Source of the DNA: Methanomicrobia archaeon
Lineage (GTDB): Archaea > Halobacteriota > Syntropharchaeia > Alkanophagales > Methanospirareceae
Length of the DNA: 14,646 bases
Direction of reading: 5' to 3'
NCBI GenBank assembly: GCA_016928455.1
Contig: JAFGKP010000021.1
Span: forward strand, 1-14,646
In this document: positions 7,010-13,881 of the stretch, piece after piece
Position numbering within the stretch: the first letter of the stretch is position 1
Layout: each line of letters opens with the position of its first letter
Made by a program: the position numbers and the translations under genes
The notes under the pieces: model-generated
Seen by the model: the letters and a program-made list of their open reading frames with translations, nothing else
Databases searched by the model: none
What the model was told of the DNA's origin: nothing

Positions 7010-7696
7010 ATGAGTGCCACGAGTGTTTCCCCATGGACTTCCTGGACCCACGTTACCAAGCTCGATCCTGACAAGCGTATCTCAGACGTGCAGTTAAAGC
7101 GGATAGTAGATAGCGGCACGGATGCTTTGATGATCTCGGGCACACAGAACATCACAGACAGGAAGGTCGGTCGGTTAATAGAAAAACTCAAAGCATTTGA
7201 TATACCAAAGATCCTGGAACCCGCTACCCCGGAAGCGGTCCTTGACGACTATGTAGATTTCATTTTCGTACCGATGGTCTTGAATACCAGCGATTTGCAA
7301 TGGATAGTGGGGAAGCATAAAGACTGGATCCAGAATTATGCTGTGAAATGGGACAAGGTATATGCTGAAGCATACATTGTGCTCAATTCCGAATCTGCGG
7401 TTGCGCAGCTAACCAGAGCCTCGACTCAGCTCTCGCTTCCTGAGGTGGTTGCCTACGCCAAGTACGCAGAAAAATTTCTAGGAATACCTATTGTGTACTT
7501 GGAATACAGTGGTAAATACGGCGATCCCGCAGTGGTGAAGGCGGTGGGCGAGGCATTAACACAGGGAACACTCTTTTATGGCGGTGGCATCAGTACTCAT
7601 GAGACCGCTCTGGAGATGTCGCGGTATGCAGATGTTATTGTGGTAGGGAATATCATATACGATAATTTTGAGCTGTATCTCGAGACCATCCCCTGA
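7010..7696 (+). CDS. geranylgeranylglyceryl phosphate synthase (PcrB/GGGPS family)
   Basis: 228 residues from ATG 7010. The enzyme joins sn-glycerol-1-phosphate to geranylgeranyl diphosphate, the first committed step in archaeal ether lipid synthesis, on a TIM-barrel scaffold. Family motifs seen are the early THVTKLDPDK, DALMISGTQNIT, the YLEYSGKYG signature typical of group I (PcrB-like) enzymes, the phosphate-binding YGGGIST and the final VVGNIIYDNFE. An in-frame TTG at 6995 adds five residues but ATG is preferred. The gene is monocistronic: preceded by a TATA box, followed 14 bases after its TGA by the second copy of the 26-base repeat, and convergent with mmp8. Confidence 0.92.
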   Translation: MSATSVSPWTSWTHVTKLDPDKRISDVQLKRIVDSGTDALMISGTQNITDRKVGRLIEKLKAFDIPKILEPATPEAVLDDYVDFIFVPMVLNTSDLQWIVGKHKDWIQNYAVKWDKVYAEAYIVLNSESAVAQLTRASTQLSLPEVVAYAKYAEKFLGIPIVYLEYSGKYGDPAVVKAVGEALTQGTLFYGGGISTHETALEMSRYADVIVVGNIIYDNFELYLETIP

Positions 7697-7710
7697 AATA
7701 TAAAAAGTGC

Positions 7711-7736
7711 TGTTCCAGTGGAAACGTAGGGGTCTC
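7711..7736 (-). repeat. 26-base inverted repeat, right copy
   Basis: Exact reverse complement of 3253-3278, here beginning TGTTCCAGTGGAAACG and ending AGGGGTCTC. The near-palindrome TTCCA-G-TGGAA is at 7713-7723. It lies 14 bases after the stop of the lipid synthase gene, in the gap between two converging genes. A TATA-like ATATAAAAA lies just upstream at 7698-7706. The pair encloses about 4.4 kb. Confidence 0.85.
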
Positions 7737-7801
7737 CGGGTTGAGGTATACCCTGGCTCGTGGGCAAGGGTGGTAAACATCGCGTGCGAGGCGGAGCTCA
7801 G

Positions 7802-8647
7802 CTAAATCAGTGGCCAAGGTTGCTTATCTTCCGGGAGCACGGGGAGTCGCATGGTATTAACCAGGAGTGGTGAATCTACCTCCTTAGCGCGCTCGAGCAG
7901 TACTTCTTTGCCGCGGGTGGTGAGTGCGAAGATCGGTACCGCTGTACCTGCCTGCAGCAGGGCTTTACCCGGAGCGAGCTCGCGAATATGCGCCGAGGCG
8001 CACGCGGTGATGAGATCTACGGACTCGCAGAGCGCGTCTGCAGCGTTACGCGTGATACCGGTGAGGTGCACGCCGAAGAGTACCGCTGAGGAGCTGAGTG
8101 CACGGCAGCGCTGCGCAGACGCGAGATCCGCAACAGTGACACCCACCTGAGTATGGCCCAAGTCAAGCGCTCTTTGCAACCCTTCGACCTGATCTATCCG
8201 GGGCGGGTCGAGCACCATGCCACCATGCGCCTCTATCTTTTTGATAATACCGCGTACCGGGCAGGTCTCGATCACGCCGCTCAGGCGCGCCCCGATGCCC
8301 TGCACGAGCGAAGGATTTGAGGTGATCACGGTACCGGCCCCTTCGCAGACAGTAACGGTACTATCGAGGAGATGACGGCGGAGAGCGGTCATGAAGGTTT
8401 CGGAGGCGCCAAACCCGACAAAGGTATCCAGCTCGACGATGCGGTCTTTGGTGCAGAGTCCGAAGTCCCGGATCCTGAAGGCGATATTCTCTCTTATTCG
8501 CTCCTCAGTGAGCTCAGGAATACCACGCAACTTCTCCCACAACCGGCAATACCGGATCAAGGGCGCGCTGACCTCAACCACCTCGCCGTCTTCAACGACG
8601 ATGCGAGCACGGCCCAGCGCTTCAAAGACGTGGCGGTCCTTTGTCAT
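7802..8647 (-). CDS. mmp8: methanogenesis marker protein 8
   Basis: 281 residues from ATG 8647, matching Mmp8 (TIGR03275/DUF2099), a protein of unknown biochemical role found in MCR-bearing archaea. Diagnostic stretches are VEDGEVVEVSAPLIRYC, FRIRDFGLCTKDR, FVGFGASETFM, VCEGAGTVITSNPSLVQGIG and LDPPRIDQVEGLQRA. The invariant-looking CEGAGTVI and the GASE motif suggest a ligand or metal site, but nothing is shown. The frame is open to a TTG at 8668; ATG 8647 is preferred because a TATA box lies about 30 bases before it. The stop is TAG; read-through would run about 80 codons antisense into the lipid synthase gene, so this amber is a true stop. Divergent from the gene at 8744. Confidence 0.86.
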   Translation of the reverse strand: MTKDRHVFEALGRARIVVEDGEVVEVSAPLIRYCRLWEKLRGIPELTEERIRENIAFRIRDFGLCTKDRIVELDTFVGFGASETFMTALRRHLLDSTVTVCEGAGTVITSNPSLVQGIGARLSGVIETCPVRGIIKKIEAHGGMVLDPPRIDQVEGLQRALDLGHTQVGVTVADLASAQRCRALSSSAVLFGVHLTGITRNAADALCESVDLITACASAHIRELAPGKALLQAGTAVPIFALTTRGKEVLLERAKEVDSPLLVNTMRLPVLPEDKQPWPLI

Positions 8648-8675
8648 CGTTTTGTTATTATCTCTCAAGCAGAAA

Positions 8676-8682
8676 AGTTAAA
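8676..8682 (-). promoter_or_regulatory. TATA box for mmp8
   Basis: On the minus strand TTTAACT lies about 30 bases before the mmp8 ATG (8647), which would give a message with a leader of only a few bases. Confidence 0.4.
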
Positions 8683-8743
8683 GCGAGAGCGGGCGCTTGA
8701 GTTAGGTACCGCAGCGCTTTTGTCTTTAAACCACGGTACGCCG

Positions 8744-9697
8744 ATGAAGTTGGACTTGACGGAGGAGGCACGGGATGCGATCGAGCGAGCAGATGAGGAG
8801 CCGTTTTCAGCAATTAATACGGCCAATGGCATCTCGCCTGATGCGTTCATATCACTTCTGGCAGAGCTCCTCCAGTTCATCCTGACCTTTGAAGAAGCGA
8901 TAGGGATGCAGGGTGCGCGCAGCAGCGTGGGTGAGCGACTTCACGAAGCGCTCCACGCGATCAGGACAACAGTCGAGCAGCATCTCGAAAATCAGTATTT
9001 CTCAGTATACCTGATCCCCACGGATACAGCGTACATCTTAATGGAGAACTACGAGCTGGAGCGACTGCGCTTGCGGCTCACGAACAGCTACCGGGGGTAT
9101 AATTTCACGGTGTTGCGCTTCTTGCTGACCCGTGTGGTTCATGAAGACACGCATGCGCATCTCCACAGAACGGATTATAAGCGGTTGTTCGCGGAGCTGG
9201 TAGATCGCACGCAGGCCAGGCTGAAGGATGCTCAGCTCCCCGCGCGGGTGACACTGCAAGAGGCCCCGGAGGACTTGACTGCGCCGGTTTACCTGAAGGA
9301 GCGTGAGGAGGTGGCGGCACGAATGATGCAGCGTTTTGCCTTGAACGCGTACTTAAAGGCGTTTTACGAGCGCGATCCCGCGCGGTATGGCTTGCTGGGC
9401 GTGCCGCTCTTTCTGCCGCCGCACCCCGGGGTCGTCGCGGAGATAAAGCGTGTAATGCCTGGTAAGGTAGTGTTTAGAAGCGGATTCGTGAGCAGCTATC
9501 GTACGATCCTGGCAGAGTATGTAGGGGCAATAGCGTCGAGTAAGGAGGGCATCTACGAGAGCGCGCGCAGGTACCTGCTATCGCGTACCGAAGCACTCAG
9601 AGCTCAGGCTCAGCAGTGTGTGGAGGGTGATTACAGCGGTGTGAAGGCGCGAGAATGTGAGCTCGTCTGGCGGCCAGGGCGCGGCATGAAGGTATAG
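8744..9697 (+). CDS. uncharacterised soluble protein upstream of ksgA
   Basis: I do not recognise this protein. It has 317 residues from ATG 8744, is rich in charged residues, appears mainly helical and soluble, and has no signal peptide, membrane segment or CxxC motif. A notable internal segment is FTVLRFLLTRVVHEDTHAHL followed by HRTDYKRLFAEL; a later block reads YGLLGVPLFLPPHPGVVAEI. The HEDTHAHLH cluster (near residue 140) holds four histidines within nine residues and could bind metal, but it is not the HExxH motif. The frame remains open far upstream, but that part lies antisense to mmp8 and is not credible; no Shine-Dalgarno marks the start, so it is uncertain, with a TTG at 8720 as an alternative. 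It ends in TAG only 14 bases before ksgA, suggesting co-transcription and perhaps a link to rRNA or ribosome maturation. Confidence 0.7.
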   Translation: MKLDLTEEARDAIERADEEPFSAINTANGISPDAFISLLAELLQFILTFEEAIGMQGARSSVGERLHEALHAIRTTVEQHLENQYFSVYLIPTDTAYILMENYELERLRLRLTNSYRGYNFTVLRFLLTRVVHEDTHAHLHRTDYKRLFAELVDRTQARLKDAQLPARVTLQEAPEDLTAPVYLKEREEVAARMMQRFALNAYLKAFYERDPARYGLLGVPLFLPPHPGVVAEIKRVMPGKVVFRSGFVSSYRTILAEYVGAIASSKEGIYESARRYLLSRTEALRAQAQQCVEGDYSGVKARECELVWRPGRGMKV

Positions 9698-9711
9698 TTA
9701 GGAGCACGAAA

Positions 9712-10503
9712 ATGGATGTCCGGAGCATGCTCATCGAGCGCGGTATACGACCCGAACGTCGTCTCGGCCAGTACTTCCTGGCGGACGAGGGTATAGCAGC
9801 GCGAATGGTCGAGTACGCCGCAGTAACGCGTAACGATACCGTTTTAGAGATCGGAGCAGGCACGGGAAGTCTTACTGGACATCTGAACCGTGCGGCGAAG
9901 AAGGTGTATGCGGTGGAGAGAGATCAGGCACTGGTGGCGCTCCTCAGGGAGCGGTTTGAGACGGAAGCGAGTGCCACGGAGATACTGGAGGGCGACGTGC
10001 TGGCACTCCACGTACCAGCGTACAACAAAGTGGTTGCCAGCATTCCCTTCAAGATCTCTGCGCGGCTCACGTACAGGCTCCTGCTCCATGAGGCAGGTTT
10101 CGGGCTCGCTGTGCTGCTGGTGCAGCAGGAGTTTGCGGAGAAGCTCGTGGCGGCACCGCGAACGGCCGGATACGGTCGGCTCACGGTACTGGCACAGGCG
10201 CTTGCGGACGTCGCGATTCTAGAGACCGTGCCACGTGGAGCGTTCTGTCCGCCAGCACCGGTGATTGGGGCGGTGGTGCGACTACAGGAGAGCGCGGCGA
10301 AGAGAAAGCTGGTACGGGATAAGGTGCAGTTCTTCGAGTTCGTGACGGCGGCATTTGCGCAGCGGCGGAAGAAGCTGAAGACGATTTTCAAGGGCAGATT
10401 GGGTGAAGAGCGCGCGACGTGTGCGGAATTAGAGCAGCGGCCGGAGGAGCTGACGCCAGAGGCGTTTGTACACGTGGCCGGGTGGCTCACTGGTGAGCAT
10501 TAG
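9712..10503 (+). CDS. ksgA: 16S rRNA (adenine-N6,N6)-dimethyltransferase KsgA/Dim1
   Basis: 263 residues, the normal archaeal size. KsgA dimethylates two adjacent adenines in the 3' hairpin of 16S rRNA during small-subunit maturation, using S-adenosylmethionine. The order of motifs is typical: RRLGQYFLADEGIA (16-30), the SAM-binding VLEIGAGTGSLT (44-55), acidic VERD (68-71) and EGDVL (93-97), then motif IV. Motif IV is normally N-[LI]-P-[YF]; here it is S110-I-P-F, so the asparagine is replaced. The C-terminal segment FAQRRKKLKTIFKG is standard. A GGAG ribosome binding site lies seven bases before the ATG. The gene follows an unknown gene by 14 bases, and its TAG stop overlaps the stop of the convergent DUF63 gene. 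Confidence 0.92.
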   Translation: MDVRSMLIERGIRPERRLGQYFLADEGIAARMVEYAAVTRNDTVLEIGAGTGSLTGHLNRAAKKVYAVERDQALVALLRERFETEASATEILEGDVLALHVPAYNKVVASIPFKISARLTYRLLLHEAGFGLAVLLVQQEFAEKLVAAPRTAGYGRLTVLAQALADVAILETVPRGAFCPPAPVIGAVVRLQESAAKRKLVRDKVQFFEFVTAAFAQRRKKLKTIFKGRLGEERATCAELEQRPEELTPEAFVHVAGWLTGEH

Positions 10504-11351
10504 ACGCCGAGCATCATTCTGAGCGTATTTCTGACCGCAGGGGCCAGGCCGATCATGAGGAGCGCGAGCAGCACGAGATGCTTGAGCTCATCCTCATCCT
10601 TCTCGGTGAACTGCGTATTGAGCACGTAAAGCACGGGGATGAGAATCCCGAGCTTGAGGAGAAACATGCCCGCGGCGGTGCCGGTATATTCGACGATCAT
10701 CCCTTCGATCACGTGCTTGCCTGCGTACCCGAGCAGATCGATCCCGATGAAGGATGAGGTGGCGTCGAGCAGATGAGCGGCGATAACAGCGAGATTCAGG
10801 CGATCGGTGAGGAATCGGATGTTATATCTCGTGGCGAGCGCATAGATTGCACCGGTGAGCGCGGCGGCGATGCCAATCACGGCAAAAGGCACCCACGGCA
10901 CCGCGATGCTCGTGAACCAGAATAGGAGCGCGAGATTGGTAAGGCACCAGAGCAGTCCGAATAGGCCGAACGCGTGCACGTGCGTGTTTTTATCTGTAAC
11001 GATGCGACGTGCTTTTGTTATCTGCACGGCAAGGATGAGCAGAATGAGGGAACAGCCGAAGATGAGGAAGAAGATGAGGGGCGTGATGAGCAGGTAGCTC
11101 AGCGGCGGCATCACGAATTCCGCGTCTTCTATAACACGCAGCGTCGCACCGACCACGATATAGGGCAGAACAGCGGCAATGAACCGCCGGTCGATCCGGA
11201 TCTTGAGCCATTGCAGCAGTTTCAAGGTAAGGAAGAGGAATGCGACGAGGACGAGCGCCCACGTGACGGTGTTTACAGGATTATAGCCAGTATCCAGGGT
11301 GATGGGGTGGATGAAATAGGTTGTGATAAACTCGCGGAGTGCGTCGATCAT
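10500..11351 (-). CDS. DUF63 family archaeal membrane protein
   Basis: 283 residues from ATG 11351, or 286 from GTG 11360; neither start has a well-placed ribosome binding site. It matches DUF63, a euryarchaeal membrane protein family without a known function. Recognisable segments are TGYNPVNTVTWALV near the N-terminus, RRFIAAVLPYIVVGATLRVI and the acidic EDAEFVMPPLSYLLITPLIF. Hydrophobic stretches suggest about seven or eight membrane helices, and the family-typical LLDATSSFIGIDLLGY (around residue 195-210) lies between them. The stop TAA shares bases with the ksgA stop, a four-base tail-to-tail overlap. It diverges from pyrKD with a 99-base gap that holds a TATATA string usable in both directions. 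Confidence 0.88.
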   Translation of the reverse strand: MIDALREFITTYFIHPITLDTGYNPVNTVTWALVLVAFLFLTLKLLQWLKIRIDRRFIAAVLPYIVVGATLRVIEDAEFVMPPLSYLLITPLIFFLIFGCSLILLILAVQITKARRIVTDKNTHVHAFGLFGLLWCLTNLALLFWFTSIAVPWVPFAVIGIAAALTGAIYALATRYNIRFLTDRLNLAVIAAHLLDATSSFIGIDLLGYAGKHVIEGMIVEYTGTAAGMFLLKLGILIPVLYVLNTQFTEKDEDELKHLVLLALLMIGLAPAVRNTLRMMLGV

Positions 11352-11403
11352 CCTCTTCACGGTATTATTGAATGAGCGGTTGGATGGAAAAGGTTAGGAA
11401 AGG

Positions 11404-11410
11404 TTATATA
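11404..11410 (+). promoter_or_regulatory. TATA box for pyrK-pyrD fusion gene
   Basis: TTATATA, preceded by purine-rich GAAAGG, places the start near 11433, about 18 bases before the GTG at 11451. The same nearly symmetrical string could serve the divergent DUF63 gene. Confidence 0.5.
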
Positions 11411-11434
11411 CGAACTCGGTCAGAACCTACCAGT

Positions 11435-11441
11435 GAGGTGA
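11435..11441 (+). promoter_or_regulatory. ribosome binding site deciding the GTG start of pyrK-pyrD
   Basis: GAGGTGA is a full-strength archaeal Shine-Dalgarno sequence nine bases before GTG 11451. No ATG is available near it, so GTG is the start. Confidence 0.65.
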
Positions 11442-11450
11442 CGATTAACG

Positions 11451-13247
11451 GTGAAGGAAAAACTACCCGTCAATATTCCCACGCTCTATCACTTAGTGCG
11501 GCTCAGTGAAGAATCATCAACAGTCAAGACCTTCAGTGTTTATGCGCCCGAGATAGCCGCGGGTTGCCAGCCCGGTCAGTTCGTGATGGTCTGGTTACCC
11601 GGCGTCGATGAGATACCGATCTCCGTTGCTCACGCATCGCAGGAGGGTACGCTCGAATTAGCGATCGCGGATGTCGGGGAGTGTTCGCACCGCCTGCATG
11701 AGTTGCACGAGGGTGCTCGCGTGGGTCTGCGCGGGCCTTATGGTACGTGCTTTACCATAACGGGCGACCATATCTGCATGGTTGCGGGCGGCTATGGCGC
11801 CGCGCCACTGCGGTTCGCGGCTGCAACGGCACGAGCGGAAGGGCGCGCCGTTACGGTGATTCAGGGCGCGCGCTGCGCTACCGATCTCCTTTATGTCAGG
11901 CGTTTTGAAGAGCTCGGCTGTGCTGTGCATTTGGCCACGGAGGACGGCTCGCAAGGCCAGTGTGGTATGTGCACGGACGTGCTCGAGGCGGAATTGAAAA
12001 GCGGTAAGGCGTACGACTCAGTGCTCACCTGCGGGCCAGAGCTGATGATGAAGCGAGTGTGTGAGCTGACGCAGAGTGTACAGATACCAACGCAAATGTC
12101 CGTGGAGCGGATCGTGAAGTGCAGCTGCGGCGCCTGCGGCGCGTGTGACCTCGGGGGTTATCTGGTCTGCAAAGACGGGCCGGTGTTCACGGCTGAGGCG
12201 CTGGCACAGACCGAATTCGGGCGCTGGAAGCGCGCGAAGAGCGGCAAACGCGTCCCCCTCGTTCCGACGGCGGTTGCGGAATCCAACTTTCTTTCAGCAC
12301 CGTTGCTTTATATGAAGCCAGCGGCTGAGCCGCTGCTGCAAACAACAGTATGCGGCATCGCGTTCTCCAACCCGTTGCTGAACGCTGCGGGGTTCGGGTT
12401 TTCCGGCCGTTTGTTATACCGGTACGCAGCAGCGGGTGCGGGCGCGGTGGTCACGAAATCGGTGGGTCTGGAAGAGCGCGACGGCTATCCCAACCCCACG
12501 TTCCTCGAGCTGGAGCCGCGGAGCTACGTGAACGCGATGGGGCTGCCGAATCCAGGTATCAGGAATTACGGGCTCGAGCTGGAGGAGGCGCGGCATGCGA
12601 ACGTTCCAATCGTTTTGAGCATCTTCGGCAAGAGCGTGGAAGAATGCCGCGAGGTGGCGAAGATCGCGCGCGAGCGCGAATATCCTGTGGCGATGTACGA
12701 GTTCGACGCTTCATGCCCGCATTCGGAGTTTACAGCGGTTGAGAACAACCCGCCACTGCTGAGCGCGATCGTGAAGGCGTTAAAAGACCAGATAGGGCAG
12801 AAGCCGCTGGCGGTAAAGATCTCACCGAATATCGGCGCGCCGGTTGGGCTGGCGCTGATCGCGGAGCGGGCGGGCGCAGACGCGATAACGGCGATCAACA
12901 CGGTGATTGCGCGTCCGGTGGAGCAGCGGCTTGAGCTACCGTATTTAGGTAATCCACTGGGTTATGGTGGCAAATCAGGCAAGGATCTGACGGTGGGCGG
13001 GAAACAGATCGTATACGAGCTGTACCGGGAATTGAAGATACCAATTATCGCGGTGGGCGGAATCTTCAGCGCGCAGGACGTGCTCGACTATGCACGGAAC
13101 GGTGCAGCTCTGTTCCAGATCGGGAGCGCGCTGGTGAGTGAAGGATTTGAGGTGTTTGGGCACGTGAAGCAGGATTTGAAGGAGTACCTCTCGACTCACG
13201 GGTATACGAACTTAAAAGAGATAGTGGGAGAGGCGCATCGAAGGTGA
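11451..13247 (+). CDS. PyrK-PyrD fusion: electron-transfer subunit joined to dihydroorotate dehydrogenase
   Basis: A single uninterrupted 598-residue protein. Residues 1-250 are PyrK: an FAD-binding barrel (PGQFVMVWLPGVDEIPISVA, 41-60), an NAD-binding half beginning MVAGGYGAAPL (110-120) and LTCGPELMMKRV (192-203), and a [2Fe-2S] site with C224, C229, C232 and C240 ending KDGPVF. Residues ~285-598 are the class 1B PyrD barrel: NAAGFGFSG (311-319), TKS with K336, NAMGLPNPG (361-369), catalytic-loop C422, AVKISPN (454-460) and AVGGIFSAQDVLDYARNGA. Together they would oxidise dihydroorotate to orotate and pass electrons through FMN, the iron-sulfur cluster and FAD to NAD. In most organisms these are two separate genes. 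The catalytic loop reads DASCPH rather than the usual NxSCPN, so two orotate-contacting asparagines are replaced. GTG start with a strong ribosome binding site; TGA stop. Confidence 0.88.
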   Translation: MKEKLPVNIPTLYHLVRLSEESSTVKTFSVYAPEIAAGCQPGQFVMVWLPGVDEIPISVAHASQEGTLELAIADVGECSHRLHELHEGARVGLRGPYGTCFTITGDHICMVAGGYGAAPLRFAAATARAEGRAVTVIQGARCATDLLYVRRFEELGCAVHLATEDGSQGQCGMCTDVLEAELKSGKAYDSVLTCGPELMMKRVCELTQSVQIPTQMSVERIVKCSCGACGACDLGGYLVCKDGPVFTAEALAQTEFGRWKRAKSGKRVPLVPTAVAESNFLSAPLLYMKPAAEPLLQTTVCGIAFSNPLLNAAGFGFSGRLLYRYAAAGAGAVVTKSVGLEERDGYPNPTFLELEPRSYVNAMGLPNPGIRNYGLELEEARHANVPIVLSIFGKSVEECREVAKIAREREYPVAMYEFDASCPHSEFTAVENNPPLLSAIVKALKDQIGQKPLAVKISPNIGAPVGLALIAERAGADAITAINTVIARPVEQRLELPYLGNPLGYGGKSGKDLTVGGKQIVYELYRELKIPIIAVGGIFSAQDVLDYARNGAALFQIGSALVSEGFEVFGHVKQDLKEYLSTHGYTNLKEIVGEAHRR

Positions 13248-13285
13248 GCTATGCCTGTAATACGGTTTCGGCGAGGCAAGACGCT

Positions 13286-13489
13286 ATGGGAAAAGCGATA
13301 AAGGTGTAGTTCGACAGCGAGGGGGACTACCTCGAGGTTAATTTTGAGCGCAGAAAGGGATATTTCCGTGAGACAGAGAACGATGCGGTGATGGAGAAAG
13401 TTGATGAGGAAGGGAACGTTATTGGGTTCTCAATCCTCAGGGTGAGTGCGTTGAAGGAACGGAAGCCGATTTCAGTGCTTCTGCGGTGA
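13286..13489 (+). pseudogene. DUF2283 family gene with in-frame amber codon
   Basis: From ATG 13286 the frame reads MGKAIKV, then TAG (13307-13309), then FDSEGDYLEVNFERRKGYFR and on through VDEEGNVIGFSILRVSAL to a TGA at 13487-13489: 67 codons in all. The sequence after the amber is plainly a DUF2283 protein (small proteins of unknown function, often abundant in archaeal and bacterial genomes). The amber falls where tryptophan or a similar residue precedes FDSEGDYLEV, so one change from TGG would explain it. No good alternative start lies after it. Either the gene is inactivated or the codon is read through; the rest of the frame shows no other damage, so the event is recent if it is inactivation. 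It lies 38 bases after pyrKD. Confidence 0.7.
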
Positions 13490-13548
13490 GCCCAAACATA
13501 GAGCTGGTCATTCAAAACGGCAGGTAAACGTCAATCCCAAAAGAGCTC

Positions 13549-13713
13549 TTAGCGTTTCACGAGTTCCTTCGCGAGCTCTTTGCGTTCCTGCTCGAACTCC
13601 TTCACGGTCGTTTTCGCGAATTTCGGCAGTTTCAGTGCAGTGAGCAGGTCGGGAACCGGCTCGACGATCAGCTTGGAATTATCAACATGATTCTTGCTGA
13701 TATCATGTATCAT
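13549..13713 (-). CDS. 54-residue hypothetical protein
   Basis: A small minus-strand ORF reading MIHDISKNHVDNSKLIVEPV and ending EFEQERKELAKELVKR, followed by TAA. It is not recognised. The N-terminal half is mixed, then LLTALKLPKFAKTTVKEF, and the last ~18 residues form a strongly charged amphipathic helix. A GAGGTG ribosome binding site lies 11 bases before the ATG, which is the main reason to accept the gene. Size and charge recall small DNA-binding or antitoxin proteins, but no partner gene is adjacent: the next minus-strand gene upstream is a metal transporter about 170 bases away. Confidence 0.5.
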   Translation of the reverse strand: MIHDISKNHVDNSKLIVEPVPDLLTALKLPKFAKTTVKEFEQERKELAKELVKR

Positions 13714-13724
13714 TTTTTTGCTTA

Positions 13725-13730
13725 CACCTC
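13725..13730 (-). promoter_or_regulatory. ribosome binding site for the 54-residue ORF
   Basis: On the minus strand GAGGTG, a strong anti-16S match, precedes the ATG at 13713 by 11 bases. It supports translation of a frame that is otherwise short. Confidence 0.5.
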
Positions 13731-13809
13731 ATTGGTAGTTACTATTCTATACTTTTAGTTATGGTCGGAGTAGAGCACGGGGCGGTTTTAGGCTTTTGAG
13801 AATAGCCTA

Positions 13810-13881
13810 TCACCCGAAATGTTCTAACAGTGCATCGATTTCCTCAGCTGTAAAGCCCAGTTGTGCTGCCAAGGATGCAAG
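13810..13881 (-). other. coding-like 23-codon tail beyond the transporter amber stop
   Basis: Directly after the TAG of the cation transporter gene the same frame continues for 23 codons, reading LASLAAQLGFTAEEIDALLE then HFG, to a TGA. The composition and helix-like pattern look like real protein rather than random intergenic DNA. It may be an extension lost by a GAG-to-TAG or similar mutation, a read-through product, or chance. Confidence 0.35.

Noticed and set aside
7698..7706. TATA box (ATATAAAAA) driving an antisense transcript against mmp8
   Set aside because: AT-rich sequence after a stop codon is common; no gene or structured RNA follows on the plus strand.
7556..7780. 74-codon minus-strand frame covering the right repeat and the end of the lipid synthase gene
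   Set aside because: It is antisense to a confident gene, and its sequence includes the intergenic repeat; no family resemblance.
8372..8743. Upstream extension of the unknown gene before ksgA
   Set aside because: Most of it is antisense to mmp8, whose identity is secure; the open frame there is a by-product of GC-rich codon use.
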